From: Rhodanobacter sp.
Lineage (GTDB): Bacteria > Pseudomonadota > Gammaproteobacteria > Xanthomonadales > Rhodanobacteraceae
Length of the DNA: 64,000 nt
Assembly: GCA_040371205.1 (NCBI GenBank)
Contig: AP031382.1
Coordinates: forward strand, 2,787,562-2,851,561
Direction of reading: 5' to 3'
The notes under the pieces were generated by a model. The model had not been told where the DNA came from. It saw only the letters and a list, made by a program, of their open reading frames with translations, and made no database searches. A program made the translations under genes and the position numbers. Each line of letters opens with the position of its first letter. Positions within the stretch are counted from its first letter, which is position 1. Shown piece after piece: positions 54,326 through 63,596 of the stretch.

Positions 54326-55453
54326 GTGGACATCGGTTACTTCCTGAAGTTGATGGTCGACAAAGGCGCCTCGGACATGTTCCTGTCCACCGGCGCGCCG
54401 GTGAACATCAAGGTGGAGGGCAAGCTCTACCCGCTCGGCAACACCGGATTGCCCGGCGGCATGGTGAAGAAGATCGCCTACTCGCTGATGGACGAGGGCC
54501 AGGTGCCGCAGTTCGAGCGCGATCTCGAGCTGAACATGGCGCTGGCGGTGAAGGAAGCCGGCCGTTTCCGCATCAACGTGTTCAAGCAGCGCGGCGAGGT
54601 GGGCATGGTGATCCGCGCGATCAAGAGCGAGATCCCCAACGTCGAGCAGCTGCAGCTGCCGCCGATCTTCCGCGAGCTGATCATGGAGCCGCGCGGCCTG
54701 ATCCTGGTGGTGGGCGCGACCGGCTCGGGCAAGTCCACCACCCTGGCCTCGATGATCGACCACCGCAACACCAATTCGTCCAGCCACATCCTCACCATCG
54801 AGGACCCGATCGAATACCTGCACCGGCACAAGCGCTCCATCGTCAACCAGCGCGAGGTGGGGCTGGACACCCACACCTACCACGAGGCGCTGAAGAACGC
54901 GATGCGCGAGGCGCCGGACGTCATCATGATCGGCGAGATCCGCGACACCGACACGATGGAAGCGGCGATCGCCTTCTCCGAGACCGGCCACCTGTGCCTG
55001 GCCACCTTGCACTCCAACAACGCCGACCAGACGCTGGAGCGCATCCTCAACTTCTTCCCCGAGTCGGCGCACAAGAACGTGCTGATGAACCTGGCGCTGA
55101 ACCTGCGTGCGGTGATCAGCCAGCGCCTGGTGGTGGGCAAGGACGGCCGCCGCATCCCCGCGGTGGAGGTGCTGCTGAACACCCCGCTGATCCGCGACAT
55201 GATCCGCCGCGGCCAGATCCACGAGGTGAAGGAGGCGATGGACCGCAGCCTGCAGGACGGCATGCAGACCTTCGACCAGTCGCTATACCGGCTCTACAAG
55301 GAAGGCCGCATCGAGCTGGACGAGGCGCTCAACAAGGCCGACTCCCGCGACGGGCTGGCGCTGAAGATCCGCCTCGCCGAAGGCGGCGGCAACCATTCGG
55401 ACAGCAATGCGCTGATGGGCGGCAGCAACGACCCCTACGGCATGGGGTTCTGA
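54326..55453 (+). CDS. pilU: Type IV pilus retraction ATPase PilU
   Basis: 375 residues with GTG start at 54326 after CAGGGGACTTGGC. Walker A GATGSGKSTTLASMIDHRN, Asp-box THTYHEALKNAMREAPDVI, Walker B VIMIGEIRDTDTMEAAI and the His-box TGHLCLATLHSNNADQTLER mark the PilT/PilU retraction class. The N-terminal VDKGASDMFLSTGAPVNIKV and the extended Gly/Asn-rich C-terminus distinguish PilU from PilT. It supports PilT-driven pilus retraction at the cytoplasmic face of the inner membrane. No pilT gene is adjacent, which is unusual since they are commonly together. Confidence 0.9.
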   Translation: MDIGYFLKLMVDKGASDMFLSTGAPVNIKVEGKLYPLGNTGLPGGMVKKIAYSLMDEGQVPQFERDLELNMALAVKEAGRFRINVFKQRGEVGMVIRAIKSEIPNVEQLQLPPIFRELIMEPRGLILVVGATGSGKSTTLASMIDHRNTNSSSHILTIEDPIEYLHRHKRSIVNQREVGLDTHTYHEALKNAMREAPDVIMIGEIRDTDTMEAAIAFSETGHLCLATLHSNNADQTLERILNFFPESAHKNVLMNLALNLRAVISQRLVVGKDGRRIPAVEVLLNTPLIRDMIRRGQIHEVKEAMDRSLQDGMQTFDQSLYRLYKEGRIELDEALNKADSRDGLALKIRLAEGGGNHSDSNALMGGSNDPYGMGF

Positions 55454-55633
55454 CCGGTTGCTTGCAGCAGCCGGTCAGCACGCAGGCCACGGATGGCCCG
55501 CACACCCGGCGATCGCATCAGCGATGGCCGGGCGGAGCCAAGTCCGGCATCGCTGGACTTGGCGAGCCAGGCGGGTGCAGGACTGCACTCGCCTGACATC
55601 AAACAACCGCCTTTGCCCTTCGAGCCACCACCG

Positions 55634-56296
55634 CTACGGCGCCGGCGCGTCCGGCTGCAACTCCGGCACAGCGGCCCGGAACGCCTCCAGCTCGTTGCAC
55701 TCGGCATCGATGCGGCGGATCGTCGGGTAGTCGTCCAGCGGCAATTTCCAGCGCCGCGCGTTGTACACCTGCGGGATCAGGCAGGCATCCGCCATGCCCG
55801 GCATCTCGCCGTGGCAAAAGCGCCCGGTGGCCGCATTGTCCGCCAGCATCGTCTCCAGTGCCGCAAAGCTCGTGGCGATCCAGTGCCGCGACCATGCCCC
55901 TCGCTGCGCCTCGTCGGCACCCAGCTCGCGCTCCAGGTACTGCAGCACGCGCAGGTTGCCCAGCGGATGGGTGTCGCAGGCCAGCAACTGCGCCATCGCC
56001 CGCGCCTGGGCACGCCCGCGCGCGTCGGCCGGCAGCAGCGGCGGCTCGGGATGGACTTCCTCAAGGTATTCCATGATCGCCAGCGACTGGGTCAACACCC
56101 GGTCGCCGTCACACAGGCAGGGAATCAGCTGCTGGGGATTCATCGCGGCGTAGGCCGGCGCATGCTGTTCGCCGCCGTCCTTCACCAGGTGCACGGGACG
56201 GTTCTCGTACCCCAGCCCCTTGAGGTTCAGCGCGATGCGCACGCGATAGGCGGCGCTGGAACGCCAATAGCCGTACAGCACGAGATCGTAGGTCAT
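55634..56296 (-). CDS. maiA: Maleylacetoacetate isomerase (zeta-class GST)
   Basis: 220 residues. N-terminal thioredoxin-like domain with the zeta-class motif YGYWRSSAAYRVRIALNLKG (SSxxYRVRIAL contains the catalytic Ser), the cis-Pro and glutathione-binding MNPQQLIPCLCDGDRVLTQS, then LPADARGRAQARAMAQLLAC and GEMPGMADACLIPQVYNARR in the helical domain. It isomerises maleylacetoacetate to fumarylacetoacetate in tyrosine or gentisate degradation; no other pathway gene is nearby, so its context is not informative. Divergent from pgk. The spacer 55454-55633 towards pilU shows no gene. Confidence 0.9.
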   Translation of the reverse strand: MTYDLVLYGYWRSSAAYRVRIALNLKGLGYENRPVHLVKDGGEQHAPAYAAMNPQQLIPCLCDGDRVLTQSLAIMEYLEEVHPEPPLLPADARGRAQARAMAQLLACDTHPLGNLRVLQYLERELGADEAQRGAWSRHWIATSFAALETMLADNAATGRFCHGEMPGMADACLIPQVYNARRWKLPLDDYPTIRRIDAECNELEAFRAAVPELQPDAPAP

Positions 56297-56408
56297 GACG
56301 CGCCCCCCGCCGCCGAAAGGCCACAGTGTAATTTGCATCCCCTCCGAGCGGGCATGAAAATATGCGGTTCCTGCCGCCGCCGCGGCCATCGCCATCCCGG
56401 AGCCTGAT

Positions 56409-57590
56409 GTGACCGTCCTGCGCATGAACGACCTCGACCTCCACGGCCAGCGCGTGCTGATCCGCGAAGACCTGAACGTGCCGATCGACGATCACGGCCG
56501 GATCACCTCCACCCAGCGCCTCGACGCCGCGCTGCCGACGATCCGGGCCGCCCGCGACGCCGGCGCGAAGGTGATGGTGCTTTCGCACCTGGGCCGGCCG
56601 AAGGAGGGTCAGTTCGACGAGGCCTCCTCGCTGGCGCCGGTGGCGGCGTGGCTGGGAGACAAGCTGGGCAAGCCGGTGCGGCTGGTGCGCGACTACCTGG
56701 ACGGCGTGGACGTCGCCGACGGCGAAGTGGTGGTCCTTGAGAACTGCCGCATGAACGTGGGCGAGGGCAAGGACGACGAGGCACTGGCGAAGAAGTACGC
56801 CGCGCTGTGCGACATCTTCGTGATGGACGCCTTCGGCACCGCGCACCGCGCACAGGCCTCCACCCATGGCGTGATCAAGTACGCGCCGGTGGCCGCCGCC
56901 GGCCCGCTGCTCTCGGCCGAACTGGACGCACTGGGCAAGGCGCTGGAGCACCCGGCCAAGCCGCTGCTCGCCATCGTGGCCGGCTCCAAGGTCTCCACCA
57001 AGCTCACCCTGCTGGAAAACCTGATCGGCAAGGTCGACCAGTTGATCGTGGGCGGCGGCATCGCCAATACCTTCATCGCCGCGCTGGGCCATTCGGTGGG
57101 CAACTCGCTGGTCGAACCCGACCTGCTCGACGCCGCCAAGAAGGTTTTGGCCGACGCCAAGCGCCGCGGCGCCGAAGTGCCGTTGCCGGTGGACGTGGTG
57201 GTGGCGCCGGAGTTTTCCGCCAACGCACCGGCCACGGTGAAACCGGTGGACCAGGTACGCGACGGCGAGATGATCCTCGACATCGGCCCGGAAACCGCCC
57301 GGCGCTACGCCGAACTGATCGCCAAGGCCGGCACCGTGGTGTGGAACGGCCCGGTCGGCGTGTTCGAGTTCGATGCCTTCGGCAAGGGCACCGAAACGCT
57401 GGCGCGCGCCATTGCCGCCTCCAAGGCGTTCTCCATCGCCGGCGGCGGCGACACGCTGGCCGCGGTGGACAAGTACGGCATCGAGAAGGACGTGTCGTAC
57501 ATCTCCACCGGCGGCGGCGCGTTCCTCGAATTCCTCGAAGGCAAGGAGCTGCCCGCGGTGACTGCGCTGAAGGCGCGCGCCGGCCGGTGA
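56409..57590 (+). CDS. pgk: Phosphoglycerate kinase
   Basis: 393 residues. Family signatures: [90 protein letters not shown] and the C-terminal nucleotide site [20 protein letters not shown]. It interconverts 1,3-bisphosphoglycerate and 3-phosphoglycerate in glycolysis. GTG at 56409 gives MTVLRMND, close to the Xanthomonas start; ATG at 56424 is possible. The next gene (HAD phosphatase) overlaps its stop by 4 bp (GTGA). Confidence 0.96.
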   Translation: MTVLRMNDLDLHGQRVLIREDLNVPIDDHGRITSTQRLDAALPTIRAARDAGAKVMVLSHLGRPKEGQFDEASSLAPVAAWLGDKLGKPVRLVRDYLDGVDVADGEVVVLENCRMNVGEGKDDEALAKKYAALCDIFVMDAFGTAHRAQASTHGVIKYAPVAAAGPLLSAELDALGKALEHPAKPLLAIVAGSKVSTKLTLLENLIGKVDQLIVGGGIANTFIAALGHSVGNSLVEPDLLDAAKKVLADAKRRGAEVPLPVDVVVAPEFSANAPATVKPVDQVRDGEMILDIGPETARRYAELIAKAGTVVWNGPVGVFEFDAFGKGTETLARAIAASKAFSIAGGGDTLAAVDKYGIEKDVSYISTGGGAFLEFLEGKELPAVTALKARAGR

Positions 57591-58222
57591 CGCTCTGCCT
57601 GTTCGACCTCGACGGCACGCTGATCGACTCCGAACCCGGTATCGGCGCGTGCATCCGGTACGCCTGCGACAAGTTGGGCGTACCGGCGCCGTTCGACCTG
57701 CGCCCCTGGATCGGGCCGCCGCTGCGGCACAGTTTCGCGCCGCTGCTCGCCCATGACCCTGTGCGCGTCGAGGCGGCCGTGGACTACTACCACGAACGCT
57801 TCGCCACGCTGGGCTGGCGCGAGCATGCGGTCTACCCCGGCATCGCGGCGATGATCGAGCGCCTTCAAGCCGCCGGCCACACGCTGGCGGTCGTCACCAG
57901 CAAGCCCGAACGCCACGCACGCCCCATCGTCGAACACCTGCCGTTCGGCGGCGCGTTCGTCCGCCTGTACGGCCCCGATCCGACCAGCCCGCACAGCGAG
58001 AAGGCCTCGATGATCGCCGCCGCGCTGGCAGATTTCGGCACATCGCCGGAACATGCCGCGATGATCGGCGACCGCCACTTCGACATCGAAGGCGCGATCG
58101 CCAACCGCGTGCGCGGCATCGGCGTGCTGTGGGGCTTCGGCAGCCGCGAGGAGCTGGAACTTGCCCGTGCGCACGAGCTGGCGCGCGATCCGGGCCATCT
58201 GGCGGATCTGCTGGCGGCGTGA
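57587..58222 (+). CDS. HAD-family phosphatase, phosphoglycolate-phosphatase-like
   Basis: 211 residues of the haloacid dehalogenase superfamily. Motif I is [16 protein letters not shown] with nucleophile Asp7, motif [12 protein letters not shown], motif III Lys in [12 protein letters not shown], motif [22 protein letters not shown]. The capping domain (about 20-90) suggests a Gph/PGPase-like enzyme acting on small phosphorylated metabolites. GTG start overlapping the pgk stop indicates translational coupling, so a metabolite-repair role for glycolytic side products is plausible. Confidence 0.85.
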   Translation: MTLCLFDLDGTLIDSEPGIGACIRYACDKLGVPAPFDLRPWIGPPLRHSFAPLLAHDPVRVEAAVDYYHERFATLGWREHAVYPGIAAMIERLQAAGHTLAVVTSKPERHARPIVEHLPFGGAFVRLYGPDPTSPHSEKASMIAAALADFGTSPEHAAMIGDRHFDIEGAIANRVRGIGVLWGFGSREELELARAHELARDPGHLADLLAA

Positions 58223-58233
58223 CGCCACTGCGA

Positions 58234-58273
58234 CAAACAACAACGCCGCGGAATTCCGCGGCGTTGTTGTTTG
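58234..58273. terminator. Perfect 40-bp palindromic bidirectional terminator
   Basis: The 40 bases are their own reverse complement, with centre GGAATTCC and outer arms CAAACAACAACGCCGCGG. It separates the converging pgk-phosphatase and transketolase genes. The stem GCCGCGG...CCGCGGC with flanking AC/GT repeats can serve both strands. Confidence 0.75.
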
Positions 58274-58288
58274 GGCGAAGACCGCGGA

Positions 58289-60289
58289 TCAGCCGGCGAC
58301 GCGCTTCACCGCATCGACCACGTTCGCCACGGTGATGCCGAAGTAATCGAACAACTGCTCGGCCGGCGCCGAGGCGCCGAAGGTGGTCATGCCGATCACC
58401 TCGCCGTCCAGGCCCACGTACTTGCGCCAGTAGTCGGTAATGGCCGCCTCCACCGCCACGCGCGCGCGGCACCAGCCGGGCAGCACGCCTTCGCGGTATT
58501 CCAGCGGCTGCGCATCGAAGGTCTCGGTGCACGGCATCGACACCACGCGTACCGGCACGCCCTGCTGGGCCAGCGTGCGCATCGCCTCCATCGCCAGCTC
58601 CACCTCGGAACCGGTGGCGATCAGGATGGCCTTGAACTTCGTGTCCGCCGGGTCGGAGAGCACGTAGGCGCCGCGCGCGATGTCGGCCACCTGCTGCGCG
58701 CTGCGCTGCTGGTGCTTCAGCGTCTGGCGCGAGAACACCAGGCAGGAAGGACCTTCGCGGCGCTCGATCGCCGCCTTCCACGACACCGCCGATTCCACCG
58801 CGTCGCAGGGACGCCAGACGCGGTTGTTCGGGATGATGCGCAAGCTGGCCAGGTGTTCCACCGGCTGGTGGGTGGGGCCGTCCTCGCCGAGGCCGATGGA
58901 GTCGTGCGTGTAGACGTGGATGGAGTGCGCGGGGATCAGCGCGCTCATGCGCACCGCATTGCGCGCGTAGTCGGAGAACACCAGGAAGGTGGCGTCGTAG
59001 GGAATGAAGCCGCCGTGCAGCGCGATGCCGTTGCCGATCGCGGTCATGCCGAACTCGCGCACGCCGGAATGGATGTAGTTGGCCTTGGGGCTGGCTTCGG
59101 TGACGCTGACCGAACCTTTCCAGATCGTGAGGTTGGAGCCGGCCAGATCGGCCGAACCGCCGATCAGCTCCGGCAGCAGCGGGCCGTAGGCGTCCAGCGT
59201 CATCTGCGAGGCCTTGCGGCTGGCCACGTCCGGACCATCGGCCTGCAGCTTGTCGACCCAGGCCTGCGATTGCGCGGCCCAGTCGGCCGGCAGCTCGCCG
59301 GCAAGGCGGCGCTTCAACTCGGCGGCCAGTTCGGGGTGCGCCTTGGCATAGGCGTCGAACAGGGCGTTCCACTCGGCTTCGCGCTTCGCGCCGGCCTGCT
59401 TCGCGTCCCAGCCGGCGTAGATCTCGTCAGGAATCACGAACGGCGGCGAGCGCCAGTCGAGCATGTCGCGCACGGCGGCCACTTCGTCCTTGCCCAATGC
59501 CGAGCCGTGGCAGGCTTCGGTGCCCTCCTTGTTCGGCGAGCCGAAGCCGATGATGGTCTTGCACATCACCAGCGTGGGCTTGCCGGTTTCCGCCTTGGCG
59601 GCGGCCAGCGCGGCCTTGATCTTCTCCGCGTCGTGGCCGTCCACGCCGCGGATCACGTGCCAGCCGCAGGCCTCGAAGCGCATCGCGGTGTCGTCGGTGA
59701 ACCAGCCCGGCACTTCGCCGTCGATGGAGATGTTGTTGTCGTCGTAGATCAGCACCAGCTTGCCCAGCTTCCAGGTGCCGGCCAGCGAGATCGCTTCCTG
59801 GGAAATGCCTTCCATCAGGCAGCCGTCGCCGCAGAACACCCAGGTGTGGTGGTCGACGATGTCGAAGCCCGGCTGGTTGAAGCGCTCGGCCAGCACCTTC
59901 TCGGCCAGCGCGAAACCCACGCCGTTGGCGATGCCCTGGCCCAGCGGGCCGGTCGTGGTTTCCACGCCCACGGTGTGATGCGCCTCGGGATGGCCCGGCG
60001 TCTTCGAATGCAGCTGGCGGAAACGCTCCAGCTCGCCCATCGGCAAGTCGTAGCCGGTGAGGTGCAGCAGCGCGTACTGCAGCATCGAGCCGTGGCCGTT
60101 GGAAAGCATGAAGCGGTCGCGGTTGAACCAGTGCGGATTGCCCGGGTTGTGGCTGTGGAAATCGTTCCACAGCACCTCGGCGATGTCGGCCATGCCCATC
60201 GGCATGCCCGGATGGCCGGAATTGGCCTTCTGCACGGCATCCATGGCAAGGGCTCGCACGGCATTGGCGAGTTGGCGGCGGGTGGTCAT
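58289..60289 (-). CDS. tkt: Transketolase
   Basis: 666 residues. Thiamine-pyrophosphate site: [20 protein letters not shown] followed by [14 protein letters not shown] (the GDG...NN motif), with the N-terminal [20 protein letters not shown] and [20 protein letters not shown] substrate and cofactor histidines. The pyrimidine-binding middle domain has [20 protein letters not shown] and [20 protein letters not shown]; the C-terminal domain is present, so length is normal. It transfers two-carbon ketol units in the pentose phosphate pathway. It is convergent with pgk and the HAD gene. Confidence 0.97.
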   Translation of the reverse strand: MTTRRQLANAVRALAMDAVQKANSGHPGMPMGMADIAEVLWNDFHSHNPGNPHWFNRDRFMLSNGHGSMLQYALLHLTGYDLPMGELERFRQLHSKTPGHPEAHHTVGVETTTGPLGQGIANGVGFALAEKVLAERFNQPGFDIVDHHTWVFCGDGCLMEGISQEAISLAGTWKLGKLVLIYDDNNISIDGEVPGWFTDDTAMRFEACGWHVIRGVDGHDAEKIKAALAAAKAETGKPTLVMCKTIIGFGSPNKEGTEACHGSALGKDEVAAVRDMLDWRSPPFVIPDEIYAGWDAKQAGAKREAEWNALFDAYAKAHPELAAELKRRLAGELPADWAAQSQAWVDKLQADGPDVASRKASQMTLDAYGPLLPELIGGSADLAGSNLTIWKGSVSVTEASPKANYIHSGVREFGMTAIGNGIALHGGFIPYDATFLVFSDYARNAVRMSALIPAHSIHVYTHDSIGLGEDGPTHQPVEHLASLRIIPNNRVWRPCDAVESAVSWKAAIERREGPSCLVFSRQTLKHQQRSAQQVADIARGAYVLSDPADTKFKAILIATGSEVELAMEAMRTLAQQGVPVRVVSMPCTETFDAQPLEYREGVLPGWCRARVAVEAAITDYWRKYVGLDGEVIGMTTFGASAPAEQLFDYFGITVANVVDAVKRVAG

Positions 60290-60550
60290 GAGGGGAACGC
60301 TCCGGACGGCGACGGAAAACGTGCATTGTCCCCGATCCGCGCCGGGCTGTCGCGCGCGACGCCCTCCGTGCGGCAGGCATCCCTTCCCTGAAAAGTTAAT
60401 CGTGACTTAATAATGAACTAACCGGTATTGAATCTTTTGCCTGCGGACGCCATCCAAGGTTCTGTGCCCGGCATTTCCCCGATGCCGGGCATGCGGCGGC
60501 GCCCTTTCCCCAAGGCCGGCGACCGCTTTCCCAATAACAGGAGACTCTCC

Positions 60551-61147
60551 ATGAAAAAGACTTTGCTCGCCCTTGCCATCGCTTCGACCGGCCTGCTGGC
60601 CGTCTCTGCCGCTTCCGCGCAGAACGCCCCCTCCGACAACGGCAACTGGTTCATCAACGGCAACGTGGGCCGCACCGCGATCAACCAGGGCCCCTACGAC
60701 AACGGCCACGACACCGGCTACGCCCTCAACGGCGGCTACCGCTGGTCGCTGTCGCCGAACTTCCAGCTCGGTGCGGAAGTGGGCTACAACGACCTGGGCA
60801 ACATCCGCGCGAAGAACATCTTCAATAGCCAGCCGATCGTCGCCCCCGGCAAATCGCAGCTGCACGGCTGGACCGCCGGCGTGAACGCCCATCTCGACCT
60901 CAGCCCGAGCTGGTATCTGAGCGCCCGTACCGGCCTCTACAGCTGGACCGGCCACGGCATGAGCAACGACGTCAACCCGGTGCGCAAGAGCCTGGACGAC
61001 AACAGCTGGTACGGCGGCGTGGGCGTGGGCTACAACCTCACGCAGAACGTCAGCGTCGGCCTGAACTACGACTACTTCGACGCCAAGAAGCAGAACGTGG
61101 ACCTCAGCACGGACATGATCTCGGCCAACGCGGAATTCCGCTTCTGA
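60551..61147 (+). CDS. Small outer-membrane beta-barrel protein (OmpA/OmpW-like), copy 1
   Basis: 198 residues. Signal peptide MKKTLLALAIASTGLLAVSA with cleavage near ASA-Q. The mature part shows eight alternating amphipathic strands: WFINGNVGRTAIN, TGYALNGGYRWSLSPNFQLG, AEVGYNDLGNI, WTAGVNAHLDLSPSWYLSAR, WYGGVGVGYNLTQNVSVGLN and the C-terminal SANAEFRF ending in Phe, the BamA recognition pattern. OmpA-like transmembrane domain without a peptidoglycan-binding part. Function unknown (pore, adhesion or Ail-like). AACAGGAGA precedes the ATG. A paralogue follows at 61304. Confidence 0.85.
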   Translation: MKKTLLALAIASTGLLAVSAASAQNAPSDNGNWFINGNVGRTAINQGPYDNGHDTGYALNGGYRWSLSPNFQLGAEVGYNDLGNIRAKNIFNSQPIVAPGKSQLHGWTAGVNAHLDLSPSWYLSARTGLYSWTGHGMSNDVNPVRKSLDDNSWYGGVGVGYNLTQNVSVGLNYDYFDAKKQNVDLSTDMISANAEFRF

Positions 61148-61174
61148 TCCGAGCCGTCCCGTGAGGCAGGCAAA

Positions 61175-61204
61175 CACGAAGGGCGCCGCAAGGCGCCCTT
61201 CGTG
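61175..61204. terminator. Terminator after the first outer-membrane barrel gene
   Basis: CACGAAGGGCGCC, loop GCAA, GGCGCCCTTCGTG: a perfect 13-bp stem with a stable GCAA tetraloop, 27 bp after the stop codon, followed by CTTTC. It limits read-through into the paralogue. Confidence 0.75.
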
Positions 61205-61303
61205 CTTTCAGCCGCCCTTGATGCCTGGAAAACACGCCCTTAACATCCGGCGGTCGCCGGAAAGGGCGACAGGACAATTCTCAGGGCTCAAGGAAAACCC
61301 TTC

Positions 61304-61894
61304 ATGGACAACAAGAAACTGCTTCCGCTGCTGGCCGCTGCCTGCGGCCTCTTCGCTGCCAGCGCCCACGCCGACCAGACCAACGGCTGGTTCGTCAACG
61401 GCAATGCCGGCACCGCCCATTACAAGGCCACGGTCGATGGCGTAGGCACCGGCACCGACAGCGACACGGCCTTCATGCTCAACGCGGGCTACCGCGACCA
61501 GGGCATCCTCGGCTTCGAGGCCGGCTACACCAACCTCGGCAGCGTCAGCTCGAAGGACGGCTACGGCGACACCTACAAGCTCAAGGGCGACGGCTGGACC
61601 CTGGGCCTGAACGGCCACTTCAACTTCAACGACCACTGGTACATGTCGGCCCGCGCCGGCGGCTTCCTGTGGAAGCTGAAGAGCACGCTCTCGGTCGACA
61701 TCCCTGGCCTCGGTTCGGCAACCTACCGCGACAGCAAGCAGGGCCTGGGCTGGTATGCCGGCGTGGGCACCGGCTACGACATCGACAAGCACTGGAGCGT
61801 GGGGGCGGATTTCGACTACTACTACATGCGTAACCGGGGCAACTACGAGATCGGCACGCGCATTTTCTCGGTCAGCGCCGAATACCGCTTCTGA
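61304..61894 (+). CDS. Small outer-membrane beta-barrel protein (OmpA/OmpW-like), copy 2
   Basis: 196 residues, paralogue of the preceding barrel: same layout of signal peptide (LLPLLAAACGLFAASAHAD), NGWFVNGNAGTAHYKATVDG, FMLNAGYRDQGILGFEAGYT, WTLGLNGHFNFNDHWYMSAR, GWYAGVGTGYDIDKHWSVGA and C-terminal ISVSAEYRF-like VSAEYRF. The loops are diverged, as expected of surface-exposed segments. It has its own terminator and probably its own promoter in the 100-bp spacer. Confidence 0.85.
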   Translation: MDNKKLLPLLAAACGLFAASAHADQTNGWFVNGNAGTAHYKATVDGVGTGTDSDTAFMLNAGYRDQGILGFEAGYTNLGSVSSKDGYGDTYKLKGDGWTLGLNGHFNFNDHWYMSARAGGFLWKLKSTLSVDIPGLGSATYRDSKQGLGWYAGVGTGYDIDKHWSVGADFDYYYMRNRGNYEIGTRIFSVSAEYRF

Positions 61895-61913
61895 GCCTTC
61901 GCGGCAGGCAAAG

Positions 61914-61942
61914 CAAAACGGGCGCCCCAGGCGCCCGTTTTG
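61914..61942. terminator. Bidirectional terminator between barrel copy 2 and aldolase
   Basis: CAAAACGGGCGCC, loop CCA, GGCGCCCGTTTTG: a perfect 13-bp stem with A- and T-runs at its base, located between converging genes. Confidence 0.85.
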
Positions 61943-61972
61943 TTGCAGAGACAGGGTGTGCGGTTCCCGCGA

Positions 61973-62977
61973 TCAGCCTTTCCAGCGCCCCTGCGCGGCG
62001 AGGCCGTTGTCCTTGGCACGCGCGTGCACGGTCTTCTGCGCCTCGGCGTAGTTGGCCTTCATGTCCTTGGCCCACAGCTTGAGCGCGGCCTGCTGCATGG
62101 CGCGGCCGTAGGAGAACGACAGCGGCCACGGATGCGGGCCGATGCGGTTCATCGCGTTGAGGTGGGCCGTGCTCTGTTCGTCGGTCTGGCCGCCGGAGAG
62201 GAACACGATGCCAGGCAGCGAAGCCGGCACGCAGGTCTTGAGCACGCGCACGGTGGCCTCGGCCACTTCCTCGACGTCGGCCTGCTCGGACGAATCCTTG
62301 CCCGGAATCACCATGCTGACCTTGAGGATGGTGCCCTCCAGCATCACGTTCTGCTCGTACAGCGCGCCGAACAGGCTGCGCAGCACGGCTTCGTGCACCT
62401 CGTAGCTCACCTCGATGCTGTGGTCGCCGTCCATGATCACCTCCGGCTCGACCATCGGCACCAGGCCGGCCTCCTGGCACAGCGCGGCGTAGCGGGCCAG
62501 CGCGTGGCAGTTCGCCTCGATCGCGGTGGAGGACGGGTTGTCCTCGGAGATGTTGATCACGGCGCGCCACTTGGCGAACTGGGCGCCGAGCTTGACGTAT
62601 TCGGCCAAGCGCTCGCGCAGGCCGTCGAGGCCTTCGGTGACCACGTCGCCGGGGAAGCCGGCCAGCGGCACCGGGCCCTTGTCCACCTTGATGCCCGGGA
62701 TGATGCCGAGCTTCTTCATCAGCTGGGTGAACGGCACGCCGTCCTTGGTGGACTGGCGGATGGTTTCGTCGTACAGGATCGCGCCGGAGATGTGCTCGTT
62801 CAGGCCCGGCGTGGTGAGCAGCAGTTCGCGGTAGGCGCGGCGGTTTTCTTCCGTGTTCTCGATGCCGACGGCCTCGAAGCGCTTCTTGATGGTGTTGGTC
62901 GACTCGTCGATGGCGATGATGCCCTTGCCGGGGGCGACCATGGCCAAGGCGACGCTTTCGAGATCTTCGATACTCAT
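61973..62977 (-). CDS. Fructose-bisphosphate aldolase, class I
   Basis: 334 residues of the eukaryote-like class I (Schiff-base) aldolase family. Signatures: VAPGKGIIAIDESTNTIKKR, ENRRAYRELLLTTPG, AILYDETIRQSTKDGVPF, KWRAVINISEDNPSS, VPMVEPEVIMDGDHSIEVSY and the Schiff-base Lys in MLEGTILKVSMVIPG; C-terminal LSFSYGRAMQQAALKLW. It cleaves fructose-1,6-bisphosphate in glycolysis and does not need a metal. With transketolase, pgk and pyruvate kinase nearby it belongs to a central-carbon cluster. Confidence 0.95.
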   Translation of the reverse strand: MSIEDLESVALAMVAPGKGIIAIDESTNTIKKRFEAVGIENTEENRRAYRELLLTTPGLNEHISGAILYDETIRQSTKDGVPFTQLMKKLGIIPGIKVDKGPVPLAGFPGDVVTEGLDGLRERLAEYVKLGAQFAKWRAVINISEDNPSSTAIEANCHALARYAALCQEAGLVPMVEPEVIMDGDHSIEVSYEVHEAVLRSLFGALYEQNVMLEGTILKVSMVIPGKDSSEQADVEEVAEATVRVLKTCVPASLPGIVFLSGGQTDEQSTAHLNAMNRIGPHPWPLSFSYGRAMQQAALKLWAKDMKANYAEAQKTVHARAKDNGLAAQGRWKG

Positions 62978-63056
62978 GACGGCTCCGTACGACGAGGCGT
63001 GATCCGCCCGCCCGAGGTGGATGCCGCCCGGACGGGCGGCGGGATAAAGGCCGCCG

Positions 63057-63062
63057 ATTATA
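63057..63062 (-). promoter_or_regulatory. Candidate -10 box for the aldolase gene
   Basis: On the minus strand the sequence reads TTCGTTATAATCGG, a perfect TATAAT, about 80 bp upstream of the aldolase start. The -35 region is not close to TTGACA. A stable hairpin GCCGCCCG-GA-CGGGCGGC (63023-63040) lies in the predicted 5' leader. Confidence 0.4.
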
Positions 63063-63086
63063 ACGAAACCGACTTAGCGACGCCGT

Positions 63087-63530
63087 TTAGGACCCGTAAC
63101 CGGGCAATTTGCAGGGTTCCATCACCTTCTGCATGCCGTCCGCCCCGTCGGGCGCGTTGAACGGCACGATGTAGTAGGTATCGACGGGGTCGTCGGCGCG
63201 GTTGGTGAGCGAGGGGCCGTAGCGGAAGTTCTTCACCGCCGTCACCGCCGCGTTGCCCAGGTCGCTCCTGGGCACCAGCTTGACCAATTGCACGTTCATC
63301 GGCACGCCGTCGGAACCGATGGTGAAGGTCACCGCTGCACAACCGGGCTTGTCCAGGTTGAGCCCGGAATTGGGCAGGTCCGTGCTCACCTTGGTGTTGA
63401 GCCGGATCCAGTAATGGTAGAGGTTCTGCGGATCGATCCGGTGCGACGACTGCGCCAGCGCGGGCAGCGCGCAGGCCAGTGCCGGCACCAGCAGCAAGGA
63501 ACGGACCAGGCGAGGGACGCGTAGGTTCAT
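63087..63530 (-). CDS. Secreted TonB C-terminal-domain-like protein
   Basis: 147 residues with a signal peptide (VRSLLLVPALACALPALAQ). The mature domain has the energy-transducer TonB C-terminal pattern CAAVTFTIGSDGVPMNVQLV followed by AAVTAVKNFRYGP, but no membrane anchor, so it is not a classical TonB. Such free periplasmic TonB-C-like proteins are of unclear function. Two cysteines (CAAVT and EPCKL) may form a disulfide. It lies between the aldolase and pyruvate kinase genes on the same strand. Confidence 0.65.
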   Translation of the reverse strand: MNLRVPRLVRSLLLVPALACALPALAQSSHRIDPQNLYHYWIRLNTKVSTDLPNSGLNLDKPGCAAVTFTIGSDGVPMNVQLVKLVPRSDLGNAAVTAVKNFRYGPSLTNRADDPVDTYYIVPFNAPDGADGMQKVMEPCKLPGYGS

Positions 63531-63596
63531 GGCGATGCTCCGGCGAAGTGGGGACGCCGACAGTCTAACTGCGCGGCGTCATGCCGACGTCACGGC

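Noticed and set aside
58234-58273. Perfect 40-bp palindrome considered as a recombination or operator site
   Set aside because: Its place exactly between two converging genes and GC stem with flanking AC/GT arms fit a bidirectional terminator.
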